Origin: Clostridia bacterium
GTDB lineage: Bacteria > Bacillota > Clostridia > UBA1381
Direction: 5' to 3'
DNA: 13,265 nucleotides
Assembly: GCA_017380475.1 (NCBI GenBank)
Contig: JAFODX010000078.1
Span: 1-13,265, forward strand
How positions within the stretch are numbered: position 1 is the stretch's first letter; each line of letters starts with the position of its first letter. A program made the position numbers and the translations under genes. The notes beneath the pieces are model-generated. The model did no database searches and was not told the DNA's origin. It was given only the letters and a program-made list of their open reading frames with translations. Shown here piece after piece: positions 1 to 7,276 of the stretch.

Positions 1-387
1 ACATTCTTTTCAAAAGAATTTATAATGTTTGTCGGCGTGGGTGTGGCGTGTACACTCGCAAATGTAGTGTTCTCAGCCATATACCGCATCTTTATACCCG
101 ACACAACTCTTGCTTTTTTGCCGGGGTATGTGACAGCTAACGTGGTATCATACCTTTTGAACAGCTTTATAACTTTCAAAGAACGGCTGAACTTCGTACG
201 GTATCTGAAATATTTCATTTCATATATACCCAATTTTGTGATTCAGACAGTGATTGTGTTTGCGTTCGCAAATCTGTTCCCGACACTAAACAGCATCTGG
301 GCATATATTGCCGCCGCAATCATCGGCGTACCGGTTACGTTTATAATTATGAAGGTGTTTACATTTGCAAACAAAAATAACGGCTGA
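1..387 (+). CDS. GtrA-family membrane protein, 5' end outside window
   Basis: Small polytopic membrane protein of the GtrA type. Known members are about 120-150 residues with four membrane segments and take part in cell-surface polysaccharide or teichoic acid glycosylation, possibly moving lipid-linked sugars. The visible part shows four hydrophobic segments and the usual closing pattern, a last helix (GVPVTFIIMKVFTF) followed by a short polar tail. The first ATG in the window is at 25, but it has no ribosome binding site and the frame stays open to base 1, adding FFSKEFI-like residues that match the family's N-terminus. The true start is therefore probably just left of the window. The stop codon lies in the loop of the terminator hairpin at 373-402. 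The neighbouring glycosylation genes expected for GtrA would be upstream and cannot be seen, so the substrate is unknown. Confidence 0.8.
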   Translation, partial: TFFSKEFIMFVGVGVACTLANVVFSAIYRIFIPDTTLAFLPGYVTANVVSYLLNSFITFKERLNFVRYLKYFISYIPNFVIQTVIVFAFANLFPTLNSIWAYIAAAIIGVPVTFIIMKVFTFANKNNG

Positions 388-402
388 CGCCGTTATTTTT
401 TT
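373..402. terminator. Bidirectional intrinsic terminator between convergent genes
   Basis: A perfect 12-bp stem (AAAAATAACGGC at 373-384 with its complement at 389-400) closes a 4-nt TGAC loop. It is followed by further T's on the plus strand and preceded by A's, so both strands show a GC-containing stem with a U-tract. It ends the plus-strand GtrA gene, whose stop codon is in the loop, and the minus-strand ABC importer, whose stop codon is at 401-403. Confidence 0.88.
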
Positions 403-1144
403 ATACCAATACCTTTGCCAAGAAATTCTGCAAACGCTCGTTTTTGGGGTTGTTTAAAACCTCCTGCGGTGTGCCTTTTTCAGCGACCACGCCGTTGTCA
501 AAGAAAACGATGTTTGATGCAACCTCACGGGCAAAGCCCATTTCGTGGGTTACGCAAATCATTGTTATACCGCTCTTTGCAAGCTCTTTCATAACCTCCA
601 AAACCTCACCGACCATTTCGGGGTCAAGTGCTGATGTGGGTTCGTCAAAGAGGATTACCTCAGGGTCCATTGCAAGCGCTCTGCCTATTGCTACTCTCTG
701 CTTCTGTCCGCCCGAAAGCTGTGACGGGTACGCATACGCCTTTTCAGCCATACCGATTCTTTCAAGAATTTTCATAGCCTTTTCTTCGGCTTCTGCTTTG
801 GACATTTTCTTAAGCTTTATCGGTCCGATTGTAAGGTTCTGTAAAATGGTCTTATGTGGGAACAGGTTAAAGTGCTGGAACACCATCATCATCTTCTGAC
901 GCTGTTGGTTTATGTTCGTTTTTGGTGATGTTATCTCTGTTCCGTCAAGGAATATCTTTCCTGCCGTAGGCTCTTCAAGGCGGTTAAGACATCTTAAAAA
1001 TGTTGACTTACCGCAGCCTGACGGTCCGATTATAACAAGCACCTCACCCTTTTCAATGTCAATATCAACACCGTTTAATACGTCAATTTTGCCAAAGGAT
1101 TTACAAAGACCTTCTACGTGAATCATAGGTTTGTTATTTTCCAT
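401..1144 (-). CDS. Polar amino acid ABC importer, ATPase subunit (GlnQ/HisP type)
   Basis: Cytoplasmic ATPase of 247 residues that powers amino-acid uptake with the permease and binding protein encoded just before it. All ABC motifs are present: Walker [10 protein letters not shown] (40-48), Q-loop Gln90, signature LSGGQ (143-147), Walker B VILFDEP (163-169) and switch His200 in CVTHEMGFA. Length and motif spelling fit the PAAT (polar amino acid) subgroup. The start ATG lies inside the end of the permease gene with an 11-bp overlap, so translation is probably coupled. The gene ends at the shared terminator. The amino acid transported cannot be read from this subunit. Confidence 0.95.
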   Translation of the reverse strand: MENNKPMIHVEGLCKSFGKIDVLNGVDIDIEKGEVLVIIGPSGCGKSTFLRCLNRLEEPTAGKIFLDGTEITSPKTNINQQRQKMMMVFQHFNLFPHKTILQNLTIGPIKLKKMSKAEAEEKAMKILERIGMAEKAYAYPSQLSGGQKQRVAIGRALAMDPEVILFDEPTSALDPEMVGEVLEVMKELAKSGITMICVTHEMGFAREVASNIVFFDNGVVAEKGTPQEVLNNPKNERLQNFLAKVLV

Positions 1145-1913
1145 CAGTCTTCAGCCTCCTTTCGAGCTTGCCTACAAGCATAGTCAAAAACATTACTATC
1201 ACAAGATAGATAAGCGCAACCGCTATAAGCGGCAAAAATGCCTCGTAAGTACGGCTTCTTATAATATCTCCGCCTTTTGTAAGGTCAACAATACCGATAT
1301 ATCCGGCTATTGATGTTTCCTTTACAAGGACAATAAACTCGTTGCCGAGTGCAGGAAGTATGTTCTTGAATGCCTGCGGAAGTATGAAATGCCACATTGT
1401 TCCTGCGTGCGAAAAACCAAGGCTTCTGCCGGCTTCAAACTGACCGGGGTCAACCGACATAATTCCTGAACGTACAATCTCTGCAATATACGCAGATGAG
1501 TTTATACCGAAAGAAATAAACGCCGCCGTTACCTTGTCAACATTAGTCGTCGCAAACACAACAAAATATATAATCATAAGCTGGATAACCGCAGGTGTGC
1601 CACGGATAACTGTTATATATGCCTTGAGAATCCAGTTTATTGTTTTTGTGAAAATATTTTTCTTTTCTATAGTATCAAACGTACTTCTTAAAATCGCAAT
1701 AAGGAAACCGCCTACTATACCGATTAAAACGGCTACAACACTTATTTCAAGCGTTATCAGAAGTCCGTTTGTGAGATATTTCCATCTTTGATCAGCAATA
1801 AAGTTATGATGGAACTTGTCAATAAAATTACTCTGTGCACTTACAACGGTTGTGCTCATTATTATGAGCAACATTGCAAGAATTGCAAAAAACAGATTCT
1901 TTTTCCTTTTCAC
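1134..1913 (-). CDS. Polar amino acid ABC importer, permease subunit
   Basis: Inner-membrane channel subunit of the HisM/GlnP type, 259 residues from the chosen start. A signal-like first hydrophobic segment (about 6-25) is followed by the family core with several membrane helices. The EAA loop that docks to the ATPase runs from about E160 to N191 (EAGRSLGF then [16 protein letters not shown]). I chose GTG at 1913 because GAGAGG (1920-1925) sits 6 nt before it. A longer reading from an ATG at 1961 would begin inside the hairpin at 1934-1969, has no ribosome binding site, and adds 16 residues that merely translate the hairpin. The gene overlaps the ATPase gene by 11 bp. It probably works as a homodimer, since only one permease gene is present. 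Confidence 0.92.
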   Translation of the reverse strand: MKRKKNLFFAILAMLLIIMSTTVVSAQSNFIDKFHHNFIADQRWKYLTNGLLITLEISVVAVLIGIVGGFLIAILRSTFDTIEKKNIFTKTINWILKAYITVIRGTPAVIQLMIIYFVVFATTNVDKVTAAFISFGINSSAYIAEIVRSGIMSVDPGQFEAGRSLGFSHAGTMWHFILPQAFKNILPALGNEFIVLVKETSIAGYIGIVDLTKGGDIIRSRTYEAFLPLIAVALIYLVIVMFLTMLVGKLERRLKTDGK

Positions 1914-1933
1914 TATGTACCTCTCAAATGTCG

Positions 1934-1969
1934 AAAAAGCATTGGTCGGTTTTCCAACCAATGCTTTTT
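1934..1969 (-). terminator. Intercistronic hairpin after the binding-protein gene (partial terminator or attenuator)
   Basis: In the minus-strand RNA a 16-bp stem (AAAAAGCAUUGGUUGG with CCGACCAAUGCUUUUU) closes an AAAA loop. The one imperfect position is a U-G wobble in the minus-strand RNA but would be a C-A mismatch in the plus-strand RNA, so it favours function in the importer transcript. It follows the binding-protein stop codon and ends 8 nt before the permease ribosome binding site. The U run after it is only about five long, which suits partial termination or protection of the upstream mRNA from 3' decay. Confidence 0.82.
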
Positions 1970-1983
1970 TCGTTATCTTAAAT

Positions 1984-2775
1984 TTATTTCTTAACGATGA
2001 TTACCTGTGTAGCTGTTGTATATGTGTCAGTAAAGTCAATGCTCTTAAGTCTGTCTTCTGTTACTGTCATACCTGCAACGCCCACATCAGCCTTACCTGA
2101 CTGAACTGCGCTTATGATTGAATCAAAAGCCATATCCTCGATTACAAGCTCCATGCCAAGCTTATCGCATACTGCTCTTGCCATATCTACGTCGATACCT
2201 GTGATTTCACCGCCGTCACGGTACTCATACGGCTCGAACTCTGCGTTTGTTGCCATTACAAGCTTGCCGTTTGATCTGTCAACGTTCTCAGGTGAAACAT
2301 ACGGTGACTTACCCTTTGTGTCATCGCCGATGTAGTTGGCAATGATTGCATCAAGCGTGCCGTCTGCCTTAAGCTCTGCCAAAGCTGCGTTGATCTTTTC
2401 TTTAAGCTCTGTCTTATCCTTTGAGATACAGATTGCATACTCTTCTGTTTCAAACGGATCGTCAAGAATAGTAAGGTCATCATTTACTTCAACAAACTTC
2501 TTTGCCGGCTGTTCGTCGATGATTACACAGTCGAGCTTACCCTGCTTAAGACCCATTACAGCGTCTGCGCCCTTGGGGTATCTCTCGATTGTTGAACCCT
2601 CTGCCTCATAATCTGAAGCGTAAATATCGCCTGTTGTTCCGAGCTGAACACCTATTCTTGCACCCGGAAGGTCTTCTACGCCACCAACTATCTTTCCTGT
2701 TTCACTGCCGCAGCCTGAAAGCAATGTTGTCATTGCAAGGATTGATGCTGCTGCCAAAGCTAAAAACTTTTTCAT
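1984..2775 (-). CDS. Amino acid ABC importer solute-binding lipoprotein, circularly permuted SBP_bac_3 fold
   Basis: Extracellular lipid-anchored receptor (263 residues) for the importer encoded downstream. A signal peptide ends in lipobox LSGC with Cys22. The order of the fold is unusual. Residues about 33-150 (VEDLPG, GVQLGTTGD at 42-50, VIIDEQPA at 84-91, then the helix ending TLDAIIANYIG at 140-150) correspond to the part that normally closes SBP_bac_3 proteins. A polar linker (151-169) leads into KLVMATNAEFEPYEY (171-185), ITGIDVDMA, and GMTVTEDRLKSIDFT (235-249), which normally open them, and the protein ends at QVIIVKK. The carboxylate-binding Arg (R242) and amino-binding Asp (D87) of the family are both kept. 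The start is ATG 2775, with AAAGGA at 2787-2792; the 38-residue longer reading begins in the promoter -35 box. Polar amino acid ligand is likely; which one is unknown. Confidence 0.92.
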   Translation of the reverse strand: MKKFLALAAASILAMTTLLSGCGSETGKIVGGVEDLPGARIGVQLGTTGDIYASDYEAEGSTIERYPKGADAVMGLKQGKLDCVIIDEQPAKKFVEVNDDLTILDDPFETEEYAICISKDKTELKEKINAALAELKADGTLDAIIANYIGDDTKGKSPYVSPENVDRSNGKLVMATNAEFEPYEYRDGGEITGIDVDMARAVCDKLGMELVIEDMAFDSIISAVQSGKADVGVAGMTVTEDRLKSIDFTDTYTTATQVIIVKK

Positions 2776-2854
2776 TTCAATTACCGTCCTTTCTGTACCT
2801 TGCGGTACATACGATTTATAAAATTTCATTCGCCTGTATAAAACAAGCTCTGTT
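2776..2854 (-). promoter_or_regulatory. Structured 5' leader of the amino acid importer mRNA
   Basis: The roughly 80-nt untranslated leader folds locally into two small hairpins in the minus-strand RNA. The first is GCUUGU-UUUAU-ACAGGC (2848 to 2832, six pairs with one G-U). The second is UGUACC-GCAA-GGUACA (2809 to 2794, six perfect pairs with a GNRA tetraloop). The second adjoins the AAAGGA ribosome binding site at 2787-2792, so it could influence ribosome access or mRNA stability. It does not match a lysine, glutamine or T-box leader that I recognise, and it is too short for most of these. Confidence 0.5.
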
Positions 2855-2877
2855 AGATTGATTATAGCATAAATCGT
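2811..2877. repeat. 9-bp inverted repeat pair flanking the importer promoter -10
   Basis: ACGATTTAT at 2811-2819 and its exact complement ATAAATCGT at 2869-2877 lie 49 bp apart. The right arm is in the promoter spacer and the left arm is in the transcribed leader. They could be paired operator half-sites, but their AT-rich make-up means chance is possible. Confidence 0.35.
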
Positions 2878-2889
2878 TTCATAATTCAA
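2861..2889 (-). promoter_or_regulatory. Sigma-A type promoter of the amino acid importer operon
   Basis: Reading the minus strand, a -35 box TTGAAT (2889-2884) is followed by a 17-nt spacer and a perfect -10 box TATAAT (2866-2861). Transcription would begin near 2854. It lies 24 bp after the metG stop codon, and I see no GC-rich terminator between them, so some read-through from metG is possible. Confidence 0.82.
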
Positions 2890-2913
2890 TAGTTTTTTTG
2901 AATAATTATTTAC

Positions 2914-4842
2914 TTATACTATTTCTGCGCCTGACTGCACATCTTTTAATGTGGTAAGAACAGTGAGGTTGCCGTCGTGTTCTGCTGATAAAATCATACC
3001 GCACGAGTCAAGGCCCATCATCTTTCTCGGCTTGAGGTTTGCGATGAACACAACATTTTTTCCGATAAGCTCATCGGGGTTATGGAACTGCGAGATACCC
3101 GAAAGAATCTGACGTTTTTCGTTTCCTACCTCAAGTGTGAATCTCAAAAGCTTCTTTGATTTTGGAACAGGCTCACATTCTATAACCTTACCGACACGTA
3201 TATCCACCTTTTCCCACTCATCAAACTCGATATAGTCCTTATACGGAGCTATCTCGATTTCAGGCTCTTTGTTTGCCTGCATCTCTGCTGCAAGCTCTTC
3301 AAGCTTCTTCTCGATATCTATTCTTGCAAACAAAACTTCGGCATCGCCAACCTTTGCGCCTGCCTTTGTTGTTCCGAATGACTTAACGCTCTCGTATGAC
3401 AAGTCCTCTGCACCAATCTGCTTTGCTATTCTTTCTGCAGTTTCAGGCATATAAGATGAGAGAAGTGCCGCAATTATTCTGATTGTTTCAATAAGATTAT
3501 AAAGCACTGTGCCGAGTCTTGGCATTGTTGCCTCGTCCTTTGCAAGTATCCACGGTGTTGTTTCGTCGATATACTTGTTAGCACGGTTTACAACCTTCCA
3601 TATCTCGTCAAGGCTGTCTGCAACGTGGAATGTTGACATTTTGTTTTCTATTGCAGAAATAGCAGAAACAGCTGTATTCTTCAAATCATCATCAAACTCG
3701 CCGTTAACATCGCCCGACTGAATTACGCCGTCAAAGTACTTATTAACCATTGAAACGGTACGTGTTACAAGGTTTCCGAGAGTATTTGCCAAATCACTGT
3801 TGTAACGGCTTAAAAATACCTCGTATGTGATTGTTCCGTCCTGTGCAAACGGCATTTCGTGGAGCATATAGTATCTCACCGCATCAACACCGAAATGACG
3901 TACTAAATCGTGTGCGTATATAACATTACCGCGTGACTTACTCATTTTCTCTTCGCCAAAGAGCATCCACGGATGTCCGAATACCTGTTTCGGTAACGGC
4001 TCACCGAGTGCCATAAGCATAATCGGCCAGTAGATTGTGTGGAAACGCAGAATGTCCTTACCTATGATATGCACATTTGCCGGCCAGTACTTTTCATAAA
4101 GCTCGCCCTTTTCGTCTACTGAATAGCCAAGTGCTGTTATATAGTTTGAAAGTGCATCAATCCATACATAAATTACGTGACCGGGGTCAAACTCAACCGG
4201 CACGCCCCATGTGAAGCTTGTACGTGAAACGCACAAGTCCTGAAGTCCGGGCTTTATGAAGTTGTTGAGCATTTCGTTCTTTCTTGACTCAGGCTGAATG
4301 AATAACGGATTTTCTTCAATATAGTCCTCAAGCTGTTTCTGATACTTTGACATTTTGAAGAAATATGCCTCTTCCTTTGTCACCTCAACCGGTCTGCCAC
4401 AGTCCGGACAGCAACCGTCTTTAAGCTGTGTCTTTGTCCAGAATGACTCACACGGTGTACAGTACCAGCCCTCGTATTCGCTCTTATATATATCGCCCTG
4501 GTCATAGAGCTTTTTAAATATCTTCTGAACTGCCTTTTCGTGATGAGCATCGGTTGTTCTTATGAACCCGTCATAACTTACGTTGAGCATATCGGCAATG
4601 TCACGTATTTCGCCGGCAATCTTGTCAACGTGCTCCTGCGGTGTTATGCCTGCTTCCTCTGCTATCTGCTGAATCTTCTGACCGTGTTCGTCTGTTCCCG
4701 TGAGGAAATACACGTCCTTTCCAACATATCTGTTATGGCGTGCAATTGCATCTGAAAGCACAATCTCGTAAGTGTTGCCCACGTGCGGCGTTTTTGATGT
4801 GTATGCAATCGCAGTGGTTAAATAAAACTTTTCCTTTTCCAT
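2914..4842 (-). CDS. metG: Methionyl-tRNA synthetase
   Basis: Charges tRNA-Met with methionine in the cytoplasm, using ATP. The 642-residue protein has the class I catalytic core: HIGH-type motif HVGN (20-23), the TGTDEHGQK segment (48-56), a zinc knuckle with paired cysteines (C128/C131 and C145/C148), WIDALSNY (227-234) and KMSKS (299-303). An anticodon-binding helical region follows. The C-terminus (about 535-642) is a Trbp111-type tRNA-binding domain (EWEKVDIRVGKV, then SGISQF and NLKPRKMMG), the usual dimerising extension. Start ATG 4842 has AAAGGA 9 nt upstream. An earlier in-frame ATG at 4860 overlaps the stop of the preceding gene but lacks a binding site. It is the last gene of the long operon, with no room for the T-box or SAM leader often found before metG. 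Confidence 0.97.
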   Translation of the reverse strand: MEKEKFYLTTAIAYTSKTPHVGNTYEIVLSDAIARHNRYVGKDVYFLTGTDEHGQKIQQIAEEAGITPQEHVDKIAGEIRDIADMLNVSYDGFIRTTDAHHEKAVQKIFKKLYDQGDIYKSEYEGWYCTPCESFWTKTQLKDGCCPDCGRPVEVTKEEAYFFKMSKYQKQLEDYIEENPLFIQPESRKNEMLNNFIKPGLQDLCVSRTSFTWGVPVEFDPGHVIYVWIDALSNYITALGYSVDEKGELYEKYWPANVHIIGKDILRFHTIYWPIMLMALGEPLPKQVFGHPWMLFGEEKMSKSRGNVIYAHDLVRHFGVDAVRYYMLHEMPFAQDGTITYEVFLSRYNSDLANTLGNLVTRTVSMVNKYFDGVIQSGDVNGEFDDDLKNTAVSAISAIENKMSTFHVADSLDEIWKVVNRANKYIDETTPWILAKDEATMPRLGTVLYNLIETIRIIAALLSSYMPETAERIAKQIGAEDLSYESVKSFGTTKAGAKVGDAEVLFARIDIEKKLEELAAEMQANKEPEIEIAPYKDYIEFDEWEKVDIRVGKVIECEPVPKSKKLLRFTLEVGNEKRQILSGISQFHNPDELIGKNVVFIANLKPRKMMGLDSCGMILSAEHDGNLTVLTTLKDVQSGAEIV

Positions 4843-4856
4843 TCCTTTTATTCCTT

Positions 4857-6026
4857 TCATTTTGTGATGTCGTGCATATATTTTTCAAACAGCCTGAATT
4901 CCTTGACTACAAAGCGCCAGAACTGCCTAAGAATTGCTATTATTCCGTTAAACAGTCCCACTTTATAAAGGCTCATGATAAACATAAGAATAAGCGGGCC
5001 TGCGATAAGTCCGATAACGCCCCAGAAGCGGTATCCGATAAACATTGCAACCAGCATTATAAGCGGGTTGTTAAAGCCCATACCGTCGCTTACAAGCTTG
5101 GGTTCAAGGAATCGCCGCATAAGCATTATTGCAAAATATGTTATTACATATGCAATCCCCAGCGGTATCTGTCCGTCTACGAAGTACACCACAGCCATCG
5201 GCCACAGCACAATTCCGCTTCCGAAAAACGGCAATGCATCAAGAATTGCAGTCAATGCAGCGATGAGCAATACGTAAGGTGCTCTGAATATTGATAATAT
5301 AATTGATATTACAAAGAATACTATCAGCATCAGAATCATCTGTGCTTTTACGTATCCGCCAAGATACCTTTTGCATTGTCCTTTTATTTCGGCAAGCTTG
5401 TCTGCACTCTTTTCGCCCATATATCTTCTTACGGTTTCTGTAAGACGTACATTTCTTGATACCATAAAATATATCGACAGAATGAACATAATCGTCCATA
5501 TAAGTGCCAACGGCAACGCCTTTGCAATTACCTGCGCTTTGTCAACGACAGATATATTGCCTGCAAGCTCTATACACTGCTTATATATACCGTTTACTGC
5601 ACCGTCTGTTGCAGATTTTATTGCATCGGGCATATTTATATACAACTGCCCGAACCGGTCAGAAAATCTGGTCCACGTGTCCTGAAGTGAAAGAGCAATT
5701 TCCTCTCGGCTCATATAAAGGTTTTTGCCCTCTTCAAACAGTCTGTGGCCGAGAAATCCGACTACAGTACCTACGATGCCCACTGCCAGTATCATAATCA
5801 GAACTGCTGAAATTCCACGTGGAAGCTTTATCCATTTTTTCAGTCTGTCTGCAACAGGGTTTATCAGTCTTGCAAAAATATAGCCTATTATAAACGGCGA
5901 AAGAAGACTGAACAGATACACTACTGCAGCTACAAAAGGCGGGCCCACGAATCGTATCAGCAAAATCACTACGAGCGTGACGAGAGATACAATAAGCACC
6001 TTTTTTACATTTTCACTTATTTTCAT
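4857..6026 (-). CDS. AI-2E family transporter, YtvI-like
   Basis: Integral membrane protein of 389 residues in the AI-2E (formerly UPF0118/PerM) family. Two N-terminal hydrophobic segments, a soluble loop (about 95-165) and a C-terminal cluster of membrane helices match the family plan. The two most conserved stretches are present: DALPFFGSG (263-271) and RRFLEPKLVS (304-313). Family members export varied small solutes or ions (autoinducer-2, sodium, indole-acetate). The Clostridia/Bacillus branch with this spelling includes the sporulation protein YtvI, so an envelope role is as likely as signalling. AGAGGTG lies 6 nt before the ATG. It starts 25 bp after the phosphoglycerate mutase gene and metG begins 14 bp after its stop. 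The substrate cannot be inferred. Confidence 0.88.
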   Translation of the reverse strand: MKISENVKKVLIVSLVTLVVILLIRFVGPPFVAAVVYLFSLLSPFIIGYIFARLINPVADRLKKWIKLPRGISAVLIMILAVGIVGTVVGFLGHRLFEEGKNLYMSREEIALSLQDTWTRFSDRFGQLYINMPDAIKSATDGAVNGIYKQCIELAGNISVVDKAQVIAKALPLALIWTIMFILSIYFMVSRNVRLTETVRRYMGEKSADKLAEIKGQCKRYLGGYVKAQMILMLIVFFVISIILSIFRAPYVLLIAALTAILDALPFFGSGIVLWPMAVVYFVDGQIPLGIAYVITYFAIMLMRRFLEPKLVSDGMGFNNPLIMLVAMFIGYRFWGVIGLIAGPLILMFIMSLYKVGLFNGIIAILRQFWRFVVKEFRLFEKYMHDITK

Positions 6027-6051
6027 ATATTACACCTCTTTGATAGAGTGA

Positions 6052-7263
6052 TTATACCTTATCAAGAAACTTATCCATAAGCGTATAACCTTTTTCGATG
6101 TATACGCCTGTACTCTCGCCGTTCTTTTCTGTATAGTCAAGACCTGATCCGTCTGACTTTGTCGAATCGTAAATTATATACGGAACGGGGTCGCTTACGT
6201 GAGTTTTTAATGTTATTGGTGTCGGGTGGTCAGGCATAATGAGCATTTTATAGTCTATACCTCGTTTTTCAAGCTCGTCTTTCAGGAACTTAACCACTAC
6301 CTCATCTATTGTTTCTACTGCTTCTTTTTTCTTGTCGGGTTTACCCTGATGCCCCATCTCATCGGGTGCTTCCATATGCAGATATACAAAATCGCTGTCA
6401 CCCGTTATTGCATCAAGAGCTGCCTGAGCCTTGCCTACCCAGTTTGTTTCGCAGTTACCCGTAGCACCCGGTACGTCGATTGACTCCATACCTGCACATT
6501 TTGCGATACCCTTTATAAGGTCAACAGCTGATATAACAGTACCCTTAAGACCGTACTTTTCATAGAAGTTATCAACTGACGGCTTTGTACCCTCGCCCCA
6601 TACCCAGATTGATGTTGCAGGATTTTCGCCGTTTTCGATACGTTTTTTGTTTATCGGGTGGTCTTTTAATATTTTCTCCGATGCACGCATCATTTCATAG
6701 AGCTTTTCTGCACCGTCACCCTTTGGCAGATACTCGCCAACGCACTTGTCTGAAATATCGTGCGGAGGTGTCAGCTCAACGTTAGTTGAACCGCCGTTCC
6801 ATACGCAAAGGTGTCGGTAGCTGATGCCGGGATAGAACTTGATTTTATCTGTGTCAAGCTCTTTTGCTATTGCTTTTATAAGCTCGGTTGATTCCTCTGT
6901 GGTTATCTCGCCTGCAGAATAGTCAACCATTGTCTTCTTCACATAATCTTCTTCGTCTGAAAGTGTTACAAGGTTTGTTCTGAATGTAACATCATCATCA
7001 AGCATCTTAACCCCGATTGATGCCGCTTCAAGCGGTGAACGGCCTGTATAGCACTTTGACGTGTCATAACCCATAACTGAAAGATTTGCAACATCGGAAC
7101 CAGGTTTCATTCCGTCCTGAACGGTTTTGCACATTCCAAGCTCGCCATGACGTGACATATAGTCAATAGTCGGCTTGTTTGCTACTTCAAGAATTGTTTT
7201 TCCGTCAAAATGCGGTACGGGATAGTCAGCCATACCGTCGCCTAAAATTACAATGTATTTCAT
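6052..7263 (-). CDS. Cofactor-independent phosphoglycerate mutase, archaeal (ApgM) type / proposed homoserine kinase
   Basis: Metal-dependent alkaline-phosphatase-superfamily enzyme of 403 residues. Visible metal and catalytic residues are D9 in LGDGMADYP, the nucleophile S56 in KPGSDVANLS, D301 and H305 in EAPDEMGHQG, and D345-H346 in LIMPDHPTPI with H355. Two family readings exist: interconversion of 3- and 2-phosphoglycerate in glycolysis, or the 'proposed homoserine kinase' subgroup of about this length described from bacteria that lack ThrB and place the gene by threonine biosynthesis. No threonine gene is visible here, so I favour neither strongly. AAGGAGA (7271-7277) is a strong ribosome binding site that overlaps the end of trmL, 13 bp upstream, which implies co-expression. 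Confidence 0.9.
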   Translation of the reverse strand: MKYIVILGDGMADYPVPHFDGKTILEVANKPTIDYMSRHGELGMCKTVQDGMKPGSDVANLSVMGYDTSKCYTGRSPLEAASIGVKMLDDDVTFRTNLVTLSDEEDYVKKTMVDYSAGEITTEESTELIKAIAKELDTDKIKFYPGISYRHLCVWNGGSTNVELTPPHDISDKCVGEYLPKGDGAEKLYEMMRASEKILKDHPINKKRIENGENPATSIWVWGEGTKPSVDNFYEKYGLKGTVISAVDLIKGIAKCAGMESIDVPGATGNCETNWVGKAQAALDAITGDSDFVYLHMEAPDEMGHQGKPDKKKEAVETIDEVVVKFLKDELEKRGIDYKMLIMPDHPTPITLKTHVSDPVPYIIYDSTKSDGSGLDYTEKNGESTGVYIEKGYTLMDKFLDKV

Positions 7264-7276
7264 AATGCTCTCTCCT

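Noticed and set aside
3..19. Palindrome ATTCTTTT-C-AAAAGAAT at the left edge
   Set aside because: It lies within coding sequence of the GtrA gene, is AT-only apart from two pairs, and has a 1-nt centre unsuitable for an RNA hairpin; likely chance.
1984..2775. Frameshifted or truncated pseudogene as explanation for the odd domain order of the binding protein
   Set aside because: The frame is continuous, both blocks are complete, ligand residues are kept, and promoter, ribosome binding site and lipobox are all in place.
2776..2889. 38-residue N-terminal extension of the binding protein
   Set aside because: It would start in the promoter -35 box and place residues before a complete signal peptide and lipobox.
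2890..2913. Terminator for metG
   Set aside because: Only an AT palindrome (AATAATTATT) is present; there is no GC-containing stem, so none is called.
4740..5294. 184-residue plus-strand open frame rich in Cys and His
   Set aside because: It lies antisense to the ends of metG and the AI-2E gene, has no ribosome binding site, and its composition is what the reverse complement of a membrane-protein gene gives.
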